The position numbers and the translations under genes were made by a program. Under the pieces are notes generated by a model, which worked only from the letters and a program-made list of their open reading frames with translations, ran no database searches and had not been told where the DNA came from. Of a stretch of 64,000 nt of DNA, positions 46,152-55,026 are shown in pieces. The stretch is from positions 205,022 to 269,021 of the forward strand of contig NZ_JAQIFT010000040.1 in the NCBI RefSeq assembly GCF_027857615.1, given 5' to 3'. The first letter of the stretch is position 1; every line of letters begins with the position of its first letter. This DNA is from Holtiella tumoricola (GTDB taxonomy: Bacteria > Bacillota > Clostridia > Lachnospirales > Cellulosilyticaceae).

Positions 46152-47474
46152 ATGAATTGTAAAAAAGAAAATATGTATCAACTAGAAGGAAGTGTACCAC
46201 TAAAAGATGCCATTCCACTAGGTATGCAACACATCCTGGCCATGTATGCTGGAAACTTGGCCCCATTACTTGTACTTGCAGGTGTATTAAGCATGAATAT
46301 GGACATACGAATTATTCTACTCCAAAATGCAATGTTTGTTGCAGGTCTAATTACCCTCTTACAGCTCTATCCTATTTGGAAAGTAGGTTCTGGCCTCCCT
46401 GTTGTTATGGGCACCAGCTCCGGCTTCATTCCAGTAAGTATTGGTGTAGGTACACAGTTTGGCTATGGTGCTATTATGGGAGCTTCTCTCATTGGTGCAT
46501 GCGTAGAGTTTTTACTCGGCTTTATCATCAAACCTCTTAGAAAACTTATTCCTCACGTTGTAAGCGGAACCGTTGTACTTATCCTTGGTATTTCCCTTAT
46601 CCCTGTCGGTATTCAATTTATTGGTGGTGGTGTAGGTGCACAAAGCGATCCAAGCTTTGGTTCACTACAAAATCTCCTTCTAGGTATCATTGTTTTTGTA
46701 ACCATTATTGCACTCAGACAATTTGGCAAAGGTTTCTTAAGTATTTCTTCTATTCTCATTGGTATTATCGTCGGTTATATTGTAGCCATCTTTATGGGTA
46801 TCGTAGACTTTTCTGGTGTTGCAACTGCTCCATGGTTTGCTTTACCTAAACCAATCTTTATGATTGAAGGTCTTGAATACTCTTTCCATCTAGAAGCTAT
46901 TATCCCATTTATTCTTGTATACTTAGCAACAACAGTTGAAACCATTGGTGACAATACAGGTATTGCTGTAGGTGGTCTAGGTCGTGATATTACAGACCGA
47001 GAACTTCAAGGTGCAGTTCATGCTGATGGTTTTGGAAGTGCCTTTGCAACCCTTTTTGGTGTTATGCCTAATACTTCTTTTAGTCAAAATGTAGGTCTTA
47101 TTGGTATGACTAAAGTTGTTAACCGCTTCGTCCTTATGACTGGTGCAGTCTTCCTTATTCTTTGTGCACTTTTCCCTAAACTTGGTGCTATTGTCGCTTC
47201 TATTCCTAACCCAGTACTTGGTGGCGCTGTTATCCTTATGTTTGCTATGATCAGCATGAGTGGTCTCAATCTTCTTATTAATAACGGCAAAATTTCTGAC
47301 CGCACAGGCCTTATTGTAGCTGCTTCTTGTGCTGTAGGTTTCGGACTTAGCAACTGTCCAGAAGTAATGCGTGCACTTCCAACACTTATACAAAATATGT
47401 TTAGTCAAGCCATCGTAGGTGGCTTCGTCACAGCACTTCTTCTTAATCTTATCCTCCCACATAAAGCTGATTAG
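46152..47474 (+). CDS. Nucleobase:cation symporter-2 family permease (uracil/xanthine type)
   Basis: A membrane transporter of 440 residues. ATG 46152 is chosen because AGGAGG lies nine bases upstream; the longer frame begins inside the upstream terminator. It has about 12-14 helices. Family marks are PLVLAGVLSMN, GTSSGFIPV, SFSQNVGLIGMTKVVNR and TVETIGDNTGIAVGG (the QNVGLI signature follows the NAT motif, TSFSQNVGLI). Xanthine, uric acid or uracil are likely substrates. It is downstream of the sialic acid regulator on the same strand, but with a terminator between. Confidence 0.9.
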   Translation: MNCKKENMYQLEGSVPLKDAIPLGMQHILAMYAGNLAPLLVLAGVLSMNMDIRIILLQNAMFVAGLITLLQLYPIWKVGSGLPVVMGTSSGFIPVSIGVGTQFGYGAIMGASLIGACVEFLLGFIIKPLRKLIPHVVSGTVVLILGISLIPVGIQFIGGGVGAQSDPSFGSLQNLLLGIIVFVTIIALRQFGKGFLSISSILIGIIVGYIVAIFMGIVDFSGVATAPWFALPKPIFMIEGLEYSFHLEAIIPFILVYLATTVETIGDNTGIAVGGLGRDITDRELQGAVHADGFGSAFATLFGVMPNTSFSQNVGLIGMTKVVNRFVLMTGAVFLILCALFPKLGAIVASIPNPVLGGAVILMFAMISMSGLNLLINNGKISDRTGLIVAASCAVGFGLSNCPEVMRALPTLIQNMFSQAIVGGFVTALLLNLILPHKAD

Positions 47475-47483
47475 TGTTAAATA

Positions 47484-47535
47484 AAAAGGATTTACTTGAA
47501 TACCTCTACAATAGGTAAAATAAGTAAATCCTTTT
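47484..47535. terminator. Bidirectional terminator (divergent copy F)
   Basis: Long hairpin AAAAAGGATTTACTT ... AAGTAAATCCTTTTT with an inner TACCT/AGGTA stem, between convergent genes. It shares the TACTT core with copies A-E but the outer stem differs. Confidence 0.8.
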
Positions 47536-47762
47536 TTCTTATCCGTTTCTCTCTATAACATCACAGATATATTCCTAAACTCCAAAATTTGAAATATATA
47601 TTCTATTCCAATTGATATACTGTTATTACTTCATTAGTATAACCCTTCATATGAAATTTTTATAAGATGAATTAAAATTTTTAGTTCAGCACTTTCTTTA
47701 AGGACCTAAATATATAAGTTATAAAGCTTAGCTTAACACACTCTTCTATATGTACATCACTT

Positions 47763-48896
47763 TCAGTAAACTTGATGTTCTCTACGATATTCATTAGGCG
47801 TCATGCCTTCTAGTTCTTTAAAAACTTTACTAAAATATTTTTCGTTATTAAATCCTACTTGCTCGGCAAGCATATATATCTTCATATCTTTAGTCCGTAA
47901 AAGCTCTTTAGCTTTCTCTATTCGAATATGCATAATATAATCGGTTAATTTTTCACCTGTAGTCTTTTTAAACAAATCTGAGATATAGGCGGGATGTAAA
48001 TAAACTTGTTCTGCTATATCTTGTAAGCTAATTTTATCTTGATAATTAGTATGTACATAGCTCTTTATCTTTTGAACAATATGAATACTTCCACCTTTAT
48101 CCTTATCATGGTCTAGCTGCTCGAGTAAAAGTTGAATATGATGTTTTATTGCTTCTTTAGCTGTTAAAAGATCACTAGATATAAGTTTATCAAAAAACAT
48201 TGTACTTTTTAATGCATTCTCTATTTTATTATTACATTTACATAAATGCATTTCTTTACAACTTAGTATACTAATTATCTTATTCTCTGCAGTAGTAATA
48301 AGAATATTGCATTTTAAGGTACATGTCTTTTGAATAATTGTAGTTAATTCATTCTTTATATCATCTAACTTTTTATGACTTTTACCAGCTAGAATCCAAT
48401 ACTGATTTTTTAATTGTATTTTATTTAATGCAGCTTCAAGTTTTTCTTCACTTAAATAAGGTACGTGTAAAAGTTCATCTAAATACTTCATTTTAAGCTC
48501 TTCTAGACTTTCTAAACTTTTGAAATATTGTAAGTGATTTTGTTTAGCTTTTTCTAATACTTCTACTATTTTAGCTGGCATAATAGGTTTTAAAATATAA
48601 CCAATTACATTATAATGGATAGCTTGTTGTGCATACTCAAATTCGCCATAACCACTTGCTATAACAAATTGAATATGTGAACTTACTTCCTTTGCATGAC
48701 TTATAAATTCAAGTCCACTCATATGTGGCATTTTTATATCTACAAATATAATATCTGGTATAATAGATTTCATTAATTCTAAAGCTAATAAACCATCTTC
48801 CGCTGTATATACATCCGCATCTTTTTCTACCGTTTTGATGAGTTTCTCCATACCTCTTCTAATTTTAGGCTCATCATCTATTATCAAGATTCTCAT
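47763..48896 (-). CDS. Response regulator, YesN type, at the end of the molybdenum operon
   Basis: A 377-residue regulator. Receiver domain at 1-120 with D7/D8 and phospho-acceptor D53 (IIFVDIKMPHMSG). Middle region of about 150 residues without clear domain. Two AraC helix-turn-helix units at the C-terminus (ISLQDIAEQVYLHPAYISDL, KIYMLAEQVGFNNEKYFSKV). Its start overlaps the end of the kinase gene by 23 bases. The locus position suggests control of molybdenum genes or of the molybdoenzyme; no target site can be read. Confidence 0.9.
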   Translation of the reverse strand: MRILIIDDEPKIRRGMEKLIKTVEKDADVYTAEDGLLALELMKSIIPDIIFVDIKMPHMSGLEFISHAKEVSSHIQFVIASGYGEFEYAQQAIHYNVIGYILKPIMPAKIVEVLEKAKQNHLQYFKSLESLEELKMKYLDELLHVPYLSEEKLEAALNKIQLKNQYWILAGKSHKKLDDIKNELTTIIQKTCTLKCNILITTAENKIISILSCKEMHLCKCNNKIENALKSTMFFDKLISSDLLTAKEAIKHHIQLLLEQLDHDKDKGGSIHIVQKIKSYVHTNYQDKISLQDIAEQVYLHPAYISDLFKKTTGEKLTDYIMHIRIEKAKELLRTKDMKIYMLAEQVGFNNEKYFSKVFKELEGMTPNEYRREHQVY

Positions 48897-49980
48897 CTAA
48901 GTCATCCCTCCTTTCTAAAATAATACATATCGTTGTTCCTTCATCTACCTTACTCTTAATTTCCATACTACTTTTTTCGCCATAGGTTAACTGAATACGT
49001 TGATTTACATTAGCAAGTCCGATATGTACTTTTTCATTCCCGTCTACTATTTTATCTGCTATTGCTATTTTTTGTCTTAATTTTTCAAGACGTTCTGGTT
49101 TAATTCCTAATCCATTATCTTTAATCTCAAAAATAAGTTTATCATCCTCTGCTCTCCCACTAATTCTTACAAATCCCTCTTTTTGTCTATTTTCAACTCC
49201 ATGAATTACCGCATTTTCTACAATGGGCTGTAGCAAAAGTTTTGGAATTTCATTTTCTAAAATATCAGGTTGTATTTGTATTTTATAGTTTAGCCGTTCT
49301 TCAAATCTACTTTTTTGGACAAGTAAATAATTTTGTATTTGTTGCAGTTCTTCTCTTACTTTAACTTGCTTTTTTGTATCATCAATGCTATACCTTAAAA
49401 TATCTGATAATGCAATAACAATATGACTCATCTCAATATCTCCGTTTTCAATGAGTGCCCAATTAATCATATCTAATGCATTATATAAAAAATGAGGGCT
49501 AATTTGTGCTTGCAATGCTTTAAGTTGAGCATTTTTTTCACTAATCTCTAGCTTATAGGTTTTATCAATTAGATGACTAAGTTCTTCTTTCATTTCTTTA
49601 AAAGATTGGGTTAGGCTTCCTATTTCATCTTCTTTTTCCACTTCCACTTCAAAGTTAAACTCCCCTTGTCGAACCCTTTGAAAATGACTAATAAGTTTTC
49701 TTATACCTTGAATAAAATTATAAGAAACACCTATTGAAAAACAAATAGATAAAGTTATAATAATTAGATTCATTTTAATATATAATGTATCTATTTTCTG
49801 AAGCTGTAAGTGTACTTGTTGTGCATCATCTGGGGTTAAAGTAGAAAGTATCATTTCAATAATGGTATTCATCTCATTATAAATAATAGCACCTGAAAAT
49901 AAGCTAGGAATAGTTCCTAGTGCTAAAAATCCCCAAATAAGTTTGTTTTTAAGGCTCATATTGCCTATTTTCTTCCACAT
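48874..49980 (-). CDS. Sensor histidine kinase, YesM type, overlapping mogA
   Basis: A compact 368-residue kinase. Two helices (IWGFLALGTIPSLFSGAIIY and MNLIIITLSICFSIGVSY) frame a very short extracellular segment of about 35 residues, too small for a typical sensor domain. HAMP follows (about 80-145), then phospho-acceptor H163 in QISPHFLYNALDMI and ATPase boxes VENAVIHGVE, IKDNGLGI. The start ATG 49980 overlaps the mogA stop by 16 bases; ATG 49959 is an alternative. Very close linkage indicates co-transcription with the Moco genes. It may sense a membrane or intramembrane signal. Confidence 0.9.
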   Translation of the reverse strand: MWKKIGNMSLKNKLIWGFLALGTIPSLFSGAIIYNEMNTIIEMILSTLTPDDAQQVHLQLQKIDTLYIKMNLIIITLSICFSIGVSYNFIQGIRKLISHFQRVRQGEFNFEVEVEKEDEIGSLTQSFKEMKEELSHLIDKTYKLEISEKNAQLKALQAQISPHFLYNALDMINWALIENGDIEMSHIVIALSDILRYSIDDTKKQVKVREELQQIQNYLLVQKSRFEERLNYKIQIQPDILENEIPKLLLQPIVENAVIHGVENRQKEGFVRISGRAEDDKLIFEIKDNGLGIKPERLEKLRQKIAIADKIVDGNEKVHIGLANVNQRIQLTYGEKSSMEIKSKVDEGTTICIILERRDDLDENLDNR

Positions 49981-50456
49981 TCCTTAGCACTTCCTATCAT
50001 AATCTCTAAACCATGTGTAAGGGAAGGTAGAATAAAGCTTAAGTTCTCCTTAACAGCTTTGGGACTTCCAGGTAAATTAATAATAAGCGTTTGATTGCGG
50101 ATACCAGCTACTGCACGACTTAGCATAGCCCTTGGTGTAATTTGCAGACTATAATATCGCATAGCCTCTACGATACCTGGCGTTTCTTTAGTGATCACTT
50201 TTTTTGTAGCCTCTGGCGTTACATCTCTTTGTGAAAAGCCTGTCCCCCCTGTTGTAACAAGTAAGTCTACATGATCTTCATCACACATCTTTATCATACT
50301 TGCTTCTAGTTGTTCTTCTTCATCCGCAACTATTTCATAAGTAACTACTTGATAACCAGCTTCTTCTAACAATGTACGTAATAGTGCACCACTCACATCT
50401 TCTCTTAATCCTTGTGAACCTTTATCACTTGCGGTAATAATACCTACTGTAAACAT
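49965..50456 (-). CDS. mogA: Molybdopterin adenylyltransferase (MogA/MoaB)
   Basis: Adenylates molybdopterin before metal insertion. 163 residues from ATG 50456, which has GGAGG five bases upstream; a longer frame from 50480 overlaps modA. Family motifs are GIITASDKGSQGLREDVSG, LLVTTGGTGFSQRDVTPEAT and LIINLPGSPKAVKENL. Lies ten bases after modA and overlaps the kinase gene downstream. Confidence 0.92.
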   Translation of the reverse strand: MFTVGIITASDKGSQGLREDVSGALLRTLLEEAGYQVVTYEIVADEEEQLEASMIKMCDEDHVDLLVTTGGTGFSQRDVTPEATKKVITKETPGIVEAMRYYSLQITPRAMLSRAVAGIRNQTLIINLPGSPKAVKENLSFILPSLTHGLEIMIGSAKECGRK

Positions 50457-50466
50457 ATATTCCTCC

Positions 50467-51270
50467 TTATCTAAAACCATATTTTTGCATTACTTGTCTA
50501 CCTTGTTCAGAAAGAATAAAGTCATAAAGCTGTTCAGCTTCTTCTTGATTTTTGGTCTGGCTTAATTGACCTATCCAATATTGGGTTTCAACTTTTGCCT
50601 CTTCTGGAAGGGGTAGTACACGTACTTCGTCTCTCGTTTCACCCATTAAATCAGAATTATAGACAAATCCACAATCCCCTTCACCAAGTACTATTTTAGT
50701 AAGTACTTGCTTTACATTCGTTTCTTTTGAGACTACATTTTGTAAGCACTTCTCTTTAAATCCTTCACCATAACTAAGTTCTAACGCTTCCATAATCTGT
50801 TTAGCATATATGCTTATAGGTACACCTTCTTCTGCTAAAATAAGTTGACATCCCTCTTTTGCTAGATCTTCAATTTGATTAATTGTATTTTGTGATTCTA
50901 AAGAAGCTATAAGTACGACATCATTATGTGCTAAAATTTGTCCTTGCATAAAGTATCCTTTTTCTTCTAACTCTTCATAAATATCTTTATTCGCTGATAA
51001 AAACAAGTCAACTTCTGCACCTTCTAGGATTTGCATTTTTAGTGTATTCGTACCCGCAAAATTTAATGTAATCTCAACGTTTGGATGTTGTGCATTATAC
51101 ATCTTTGTGATCTCATTAAGTGGCTCCTTCAAAGAAGAGGCTGCTGAAACATTTAATGTAACTTGATCTAAATTTTTCGGACTACATCCTGATAATACAA
51201 ACATAACTAAACTACTTAATAGTATAAAAAGTTTTCTATACTTCCACCACATATATTTCATCCCCTTCAT
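50467..51270 (-). CDS. modA: Molybdate ABC transporter substrate-binding lipoprotein
   Basis: Captures molybdate or tungstate outside the cell. 267 residues with signal peptide and lipobox (LFILLSSLVMFVLSGC, Cys at about 29). ModA marks are VTLNVSAASSLKEPLNEITKMYNAQHPNVEITLNFAGTNTL, GAEVDLFLSANKDIYEELEEKG and EGDCGFVYNSD. The start overlaps the MOSC gene by 35 bases; ATG 51261 or 51252 are equally possible. A modC ATPase is absent from the window. Confidence 0.92.
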   Translation of the reverse strand: MKGMKYMWWKYRKLFILLSSLVMFVLSGCSPKNLDQVTLNVSAASSLKEPLNEITKMYNAQHPNVEITLNFAGTNTLKMQILEGAEVDLFLSANKDIYEELEEKGYFMQGQILAHNDVVLIASLESQNTINQIEDLAKEGCQLILAEEGVPISIYAKQIMEALELSYGEGFKEKCLQNVVSKETNVKQVLTKIVLGEGDCGFVYNSDLMGETRDEVRVLPLPEEAKVETQYWIGQLSQTKNQEEAEQLYDFILSEQGRQVMQKYGFR

Positions 51271-51670
51271 TTAGTATACCACCTTCTAATACACGTGCAA
51301 AAATACCTTGTTTAGGCATAATACATTCTCCCATTTTATAATAGATTTGACAATGTTTATGACACTCTTTTCCTATTTGTGTAACTTGTAATAAAATATT
51401 ACCAGAACGTAATAAAGTACCTACTGGCAAGTTTACAAGGTCAATACCTGCCACAACTAAGTTTTCTCCAAAGTCTCCATCCTTTACTTGTGCACCACGT
51501 GCTTTAAAATCTTCTATTTTTTCAAATGCTAATAAGCTTACTTGACGATGCCAATTTCCCGCATGTGCATCTTCTTTAAGCCCATGCTCACAAATAAGTT
51601 CACAACTTTTAACCGGCTGTTTCTGTGTACCTTTTTTCTCGCTCATACATATTGCCATAATTTTTCCCAT
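51236..51670 (-). CDS. MOSC-domain protein
   Basis: A 144-residue stand-alone MOSC domain. MOSC domains bind sulfurated molybdenum cofactor through a conserved Cys; here GKECHKHCQIYYKMGECIMP offers candidates. Other motifs are GNWHRQVSLLAFEKIEDF, GDFGENLVVAGIDL and GIFARVLEGG. Such small MOSC proteins are often encoded with moaA/mogA in Clostridia and may carry or sulfurate the cofactor. Located between moaA and modA. Confidence 0.9.
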   Translation of the reverse strand: MGKIMAICMSEKKGTQKQPVKSCELICEHGLKEDAHAGNWHRQVSLLAFEKIEDFKARGAQVKDGDFGENLVVAGIDLVNLPVGTLLRSGNILLQVTQIGKECHKHCQIYYKMGECIMPKQGIFARVLEGGILNEGDEIYVVEV

Positions 51671-51686
51671 GTTTTAACTCCTTTTC

Positions 51687-52664
51687 TTAGCCTCCTATTT
51701 GAGACATCATTTTATCTTCTAATTGTTGTACTTGTGTGACATGATTAAATTGATGTTGCTTAGGTTTATTTTGTATAGCTTGCCTCATCACTTCTTCTAA
51801 TGTCTTTTCACTACTTGCTAAATAAGGTTTTAAATCAATACCTTTATTAGAGTGTAAACATAATTTTAAATAGCCCTCACAGGTAACCCTTATTCTGTTA
51901 CAGGTACTGCAAAAATGTTGTGATATCGCATGGATAAATCCTATTTTTACATCCTTAGTTTGTAATGTATAATATTGTGCTGGTCCATTGCCCAATGTAT
52001 TATGATAGGGGATTAATGTTCCACAGTTTCTTTCTAAAGTTTCTACAATTTCCTGTTTAGACATCCCTAAAAAAGCTTTTCCTCCTCCAAAAGGCATCAG
52101 CTCAATAAATCGAAGAATAAGTTGTTCTTGTTTTGCAAATTGTACGAGTTCAACTATTTCTTGTTCATTCATATCTTTAAGAGGTACTGTATTTAATTTA
52201 ATTTTTTTTAGACCTGCTTCTTTGAGTATATGTATTCCTTTTAATACTTTTGAAAGACCATCATAACCAGTAAGTGCAGCATACTTTTTTCTATTTAATG
52301 TATCTAAACTAATATTAACTGCATCAATACCTGCTTCTACTAAGGCTTTCCCATAAGTATCTAATAAAATTCCATTTGTAGTAAGGGTAACTTGTTGTAT
52401 CCCTTCTATCGCTTTAATCCCTTTAACTAAGGCAACAATATCTTTTCGTAGTAAGGGTTCACCACCTGTTAGTTTCACTTTTGTTATACCTACAGAAGCT
52501 GCTACTTTAACGACTTTAAATAACTCTTCTTTTGTAAGGTATTCATTTTGCTTACAACAAGCCAAGGTAACCCCCTGTGGTATGCAATAAATACACCTTA
52601 AGTTACACCTATCTGTAATGGAGATACGTAAGTAATCTACTTCTCTACCTTCTAAATCATGCAT
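51687..52664 (-). CDS. moaA: GTP 3',8-cyclase (radical SAM)
   Basis: First step of molybdenum cofactor synthesis, GTP to cyclic 3',8-dihydroGTP. 325 residues with the radical-SAM cluster CNLRCIYC (C20, C24, C27) in ISITDRC, TGGEPLLR, the second cluster HFCSTCNRIRVTCEGYLKLCL and the C-terminal Gly-Gly that inserts in the active site. ATG follows the mobAB stop closely and its Shine-Dalgarno lies inside the mobAB end. Confidence 0.96.
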   Translation of the reverse strand: MHDLEGREVDYLRISITDRCNLRCIYCIPQGVTLACCKQNEYLTKEELFKVVKVAASVGITKVKLTGGEPLLRKDIVALVKGIKAIEGIQQVTLTTNGILLDTYGKALVEAGIDAVNISLDTLNRKKYAALTGYDGLSKVLKGIHILKEAGLKKIKLNTVPLKDMNEQEIVELVQFAKQEQLILRFIELMPFGGGKAFLGMSKQEIVETLERNCGTLIPYHNTLGNGPAQYYTLQTKDVKIGFIHAISQHFCSTCNRIRVTCEGYLKLCLHSNKGIDLKPYLASSEKTLEEVMRQAIQNKPKQHQFNHVTQVQQLEDKMMSQIGG

Positions 52665-52665
52665 C

Positions 52666-53733
52666 TTACTTGCTCCTTTTTAAATAATTCTCAATCACTC
52701 TTGCTAACGCTTCTATATCCTGTAATTCATATTGCTGAATGGTTGTATCTAAAAGGTAGTCTGAGGCATAAGCCAGTACTGTTTCTGGGTTACATACAGG
52801 TGGAATATGGGTTGCTTCCCTTACGACTTCTATTTTAGGATAAACACTTTCTTTAAAGCCTTCTAGTAATACTAAGTCCATCCCACTGAAATAAGCTAAT
52901 AATGTTTCTATCCCTTGCTGTTGTTGATCTTTTACCAAACATAGTTTTTCAGCATCATAAACCAATGTTCTGGCTGCCCCAGCTTGCTTATGCCTATATG
53001 AGTCAGTCCCCTTTACATCTGCTTCAAACAAATGACCATCATGCTTAATGGTACCTACTTGTAGACCTTTGGCTGTAAAATAACCAATCAGGTTTGTCAT
53101 TAACGTTGTCTTTCCAGAATTTTTACTTCCACTGATCGCTATATAGGAAGGACACTCTTTGGTTAGTGCCACATAATGTATAGGCGTATTAATATTCATA
53201 AAAATACGAGATGGATCAAAACAAGTATAGTTTAGATAAATTTTTTTAATATGTAAGGATTCTATAAAGTCTACCATTTTATATTTTTCCTGTTTAATGT
53301 ACGTCTTAAGCTTAGGTAGTATCCTCTTATGATAAACACTCCCAAAAGGACTTATCTTTCCATCTGGCATACATATCACATAAGCATCATAAAGATCTTC
53401 TTCTACATAACTTAGTACATAGTTCATAAAGTCTTTACAATGATTTGGCATATCACATGCCCATAAATATACATAATCTTCTACTACAGATGCTAATGCA
53501 GTATACAATCCACCTATAGGCCCAATCTCTTTTATTAAATCGCTTAAGATAACTACCTCTTTCCTTACATAATCTTGCTGGTCGTTAAGTACAACATAAA
53601 CGCTACTAGCAGGTTGTAAAGAATTAACAATTGTATCTATAAAGCTTTCTCCCTCATAAGTAAGATACATTTTATCTGTACCCATACGACTACTTTTGCC
53701 ACCTGCTACAATAACCCCTGCTACTTTTTTCAT
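52666..53733 (-). CDS. mobAB: MobA-MobB fusion (MGD synthesis)
   Basis: Adds GMP to molybdopterin, giving the guanine dinucleotide cofactor. Residues 1-190 are MobA (GVIVAGGKSSRMGTDKMYL, GPIGGLYTAL, WACDMPNHC). Residues about 195-355 are MobB with a P-loop (SGSKNSGKTTLMTNL) and TIKHDGHLFEADVKGTDSYRHKQAGA. The two functions are usually separate genes; fusions occur in Firmicutes. Indicates a bis-MGD enzyme, consistent with the oxidoreductase upstream. Confidence 0.93.
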   Translation of the reverse strand: MKKVAGVIVAGGKSSRMGTDKMYLTYEGESFIDTIVNSLQPASSVYVVLNDQQDYVRKEVVILSDLIKEIGPIGGLYTALASVVEDYVYLWACDMPNHCKDFMNYVLSYVEEDLYDAYVICMPDGKISPFGSVYHKRILPKLKTYIKQEKYKMVDFIESLHIKKIYLNYTCFDPSRIFMNINTPIHYVALTKECPSYIAISGSKNSGKTTLMTNLIGYFTAKGLQVGTIKHDGHLFEADVKGTDSYRHKQAGAARTLVYDAEKLCLVKDQQQQGIETLLAYFSGMDLVLLEGFKESVYPKIEVVREATHIPPVCNPETVLAYASDYLLDTTIQQYELQDIEALARVIENYLKRSK

Positions 53734-53753
53734 CTTTCCCCTCCTTCATATTT

Positions 53754-54536
53754 TCAAGCTTCTTTTCTATGAGTTAAATACGTTACACTTATAGTCAAAC
53801 CAAGTGCAAGTAAAAGGAGTATGAAGGCAATTAATAGGGCTTCACTCATACTACTTTCCATGGCACTATAAATGGCTAGAGGTAGTGTCTGAGTCTTTCC
53901 TTCTATATTACCTGCAAAAAGCATTGTTCCTCCAAACTCTGCTAAAACCCGTGAAGATGTCATCAAAAGTCCATTGATAATACCATATTTTACAAGGGGT
54001 AGTAAAATATAATAAAATGCTTCTACCTTTGTGCAGCCCTCTAGTTGTGCACTTTCTAAAATTTCACTATCTACTGTATTAATATGCTCTTCTATTGTCT
54101 TTATAAAAAAGGGTAATCCAATAAAAATCTGAACCAGTATAACTGCACCAGATGAAAAAGTAAGTTGAATACCATAATCTGCAAGATATTTACCCACCAT
54201 ACCTTGTTTTCCAAATGTTAAAAGTAAAAAGATTCCTATTACTGCTGGGGGAAGCATAAGGGGGATGGCAAGTAACTGACTGACATATTTTTTCCACTTA
54301 AAATCATACATCGCTATACAATAACTTGTGCCTAAACCTACTAATATAATCACTATCATCGCCACAATACTGGTTGAAAGACTTACACCTAAAGCTGATG
54401 CGACTCTTTTGAAATGAATTAGCTCAATCTCTTTAACATATTTAGATGTAGCAACACCTATTAGAGGAAGAAGTACTATGCCTATGCTCATACCATATGC
54501 ACCTAGCCCTACTACTTTCCAAAACTTATCTTTCAT
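53754..54536 (-). CDS. modB: Molybdate ABC transporter permease
   Basis: Inner-membrane channel of the molybdate importer. From ATG 54536 it has 260 residues with about five to six helices; a GTG at 54560 would add eight residues. The EAA-like loop is DSEILESAQLEGCTKVEAFYYILLPL and ModB-type SRVLAEFGGTMLFAGNIEGKTQTLPLAIY follows. Overlaps the moaC end by 11 bases. Separated from modA by three cofactor genes, and no modC is present. Confidence 0.92.
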   Translation of the reverse strand: MKDKFWKVVGLGAYGMSIGIVLLPLIGVATSKYVKEIELIHFKRVASALGVSLSTSIVAMIVIILVGLGTSYCIAMYDFKWKKYVSQLLAIPLMLPPAVIGIFLLLTFGKQGMVGKYLADYGIQLTFSSGAVILVQIFIGLPFFIKTIEEHINTVDSEILESAQLEGCTKVEAFYYILLPLVKYGIINGLLMTSSRVLAEFGGTMLFAGNIEGKTQTLPLAIYSAMESSMSEALLIAFILLLLALGLTISVTYLTHRKEA

Positions 54537-55008
54537 TTTTATACATACCACTTTTGCCACCCATTTTTTTTGCTAAGTAGATTGTTTCAATAGACATTCC
54601 TTTATCTAATGCTTTACACATATCATAAATGGTTAAAAGACTTGTACTTACACCCATAAGCGCTTCCATCTCTACCCCTGTTTTACCTGTTGTGCGTACT
54701 AAACAACTACAATGGATACTTCTTGTTTGTGCATCTAACTCAAAGTCTATTTGACATTTAGTCAGCATCAAGGGATGACACATGGGAATCATATTGCTTG
54801 TTTGCTTCGTTGCCATAATGCCTGCTACTCTTGCAACCCCTAATACATCTCCCTTTGTTACTGTACCTTCTTTAATGGCTAAAAATACGGCTTCATTAAC
54901 CCTTATGCTTCCCTTTGCTAAGGCTTCTCTAGCTGTTTCTTCTTTTTTAGAAACATCTACCATAATGGCTTGTCCCTTTTCATCAAAATGCGTTAATCCT
55001 GTTTCCAC
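54526..55008 (-). CDS. moaC: Cyclic pyranopterin monophosphate synthase
   Basis: Converts the MoaA product to cyclic pyranopterin monophosphate. 160 residues; starts at GTG 55008 with AGGAGG seven bases upstream. Family phrases are LTHFDEKGQAIMVDVS, GVARVAGIMATKQTSNMIPMCHPL, KTGVEMEALMGVSTSLLTIYDMCKALDK. It lies 18 bases after moeA. moaD and moaE, needed next in the pathway, are not in this window. Confidence 0.96.
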   Translation of the reverse strand: METGLTHFDEKGQAIMVDVSKKEETAREALAKGSIRVNEAVFLAIKEGTVTKGDVLGVARVAGIMATKQTSNMIPMCHPLMLTKCQIDFELDAQTRSIHCSCLVRTTGKTGVEMEALMGVSTSLLTIYDMCKALDKGMSIETIYLAKKMGGKSGMYKNER

Positions 55009-55026
55009 AATATGCCTCCTATTAAA

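Noticed and set aside
46977..47462. 161-codon open frame on the minus strand inside the nucleobase permease gene
   Set aside because: Composition is rich in Lys, Thr, His and Cys without any fold or motif, no ribosome binding site, and it lies fully antisense to a clear permease.
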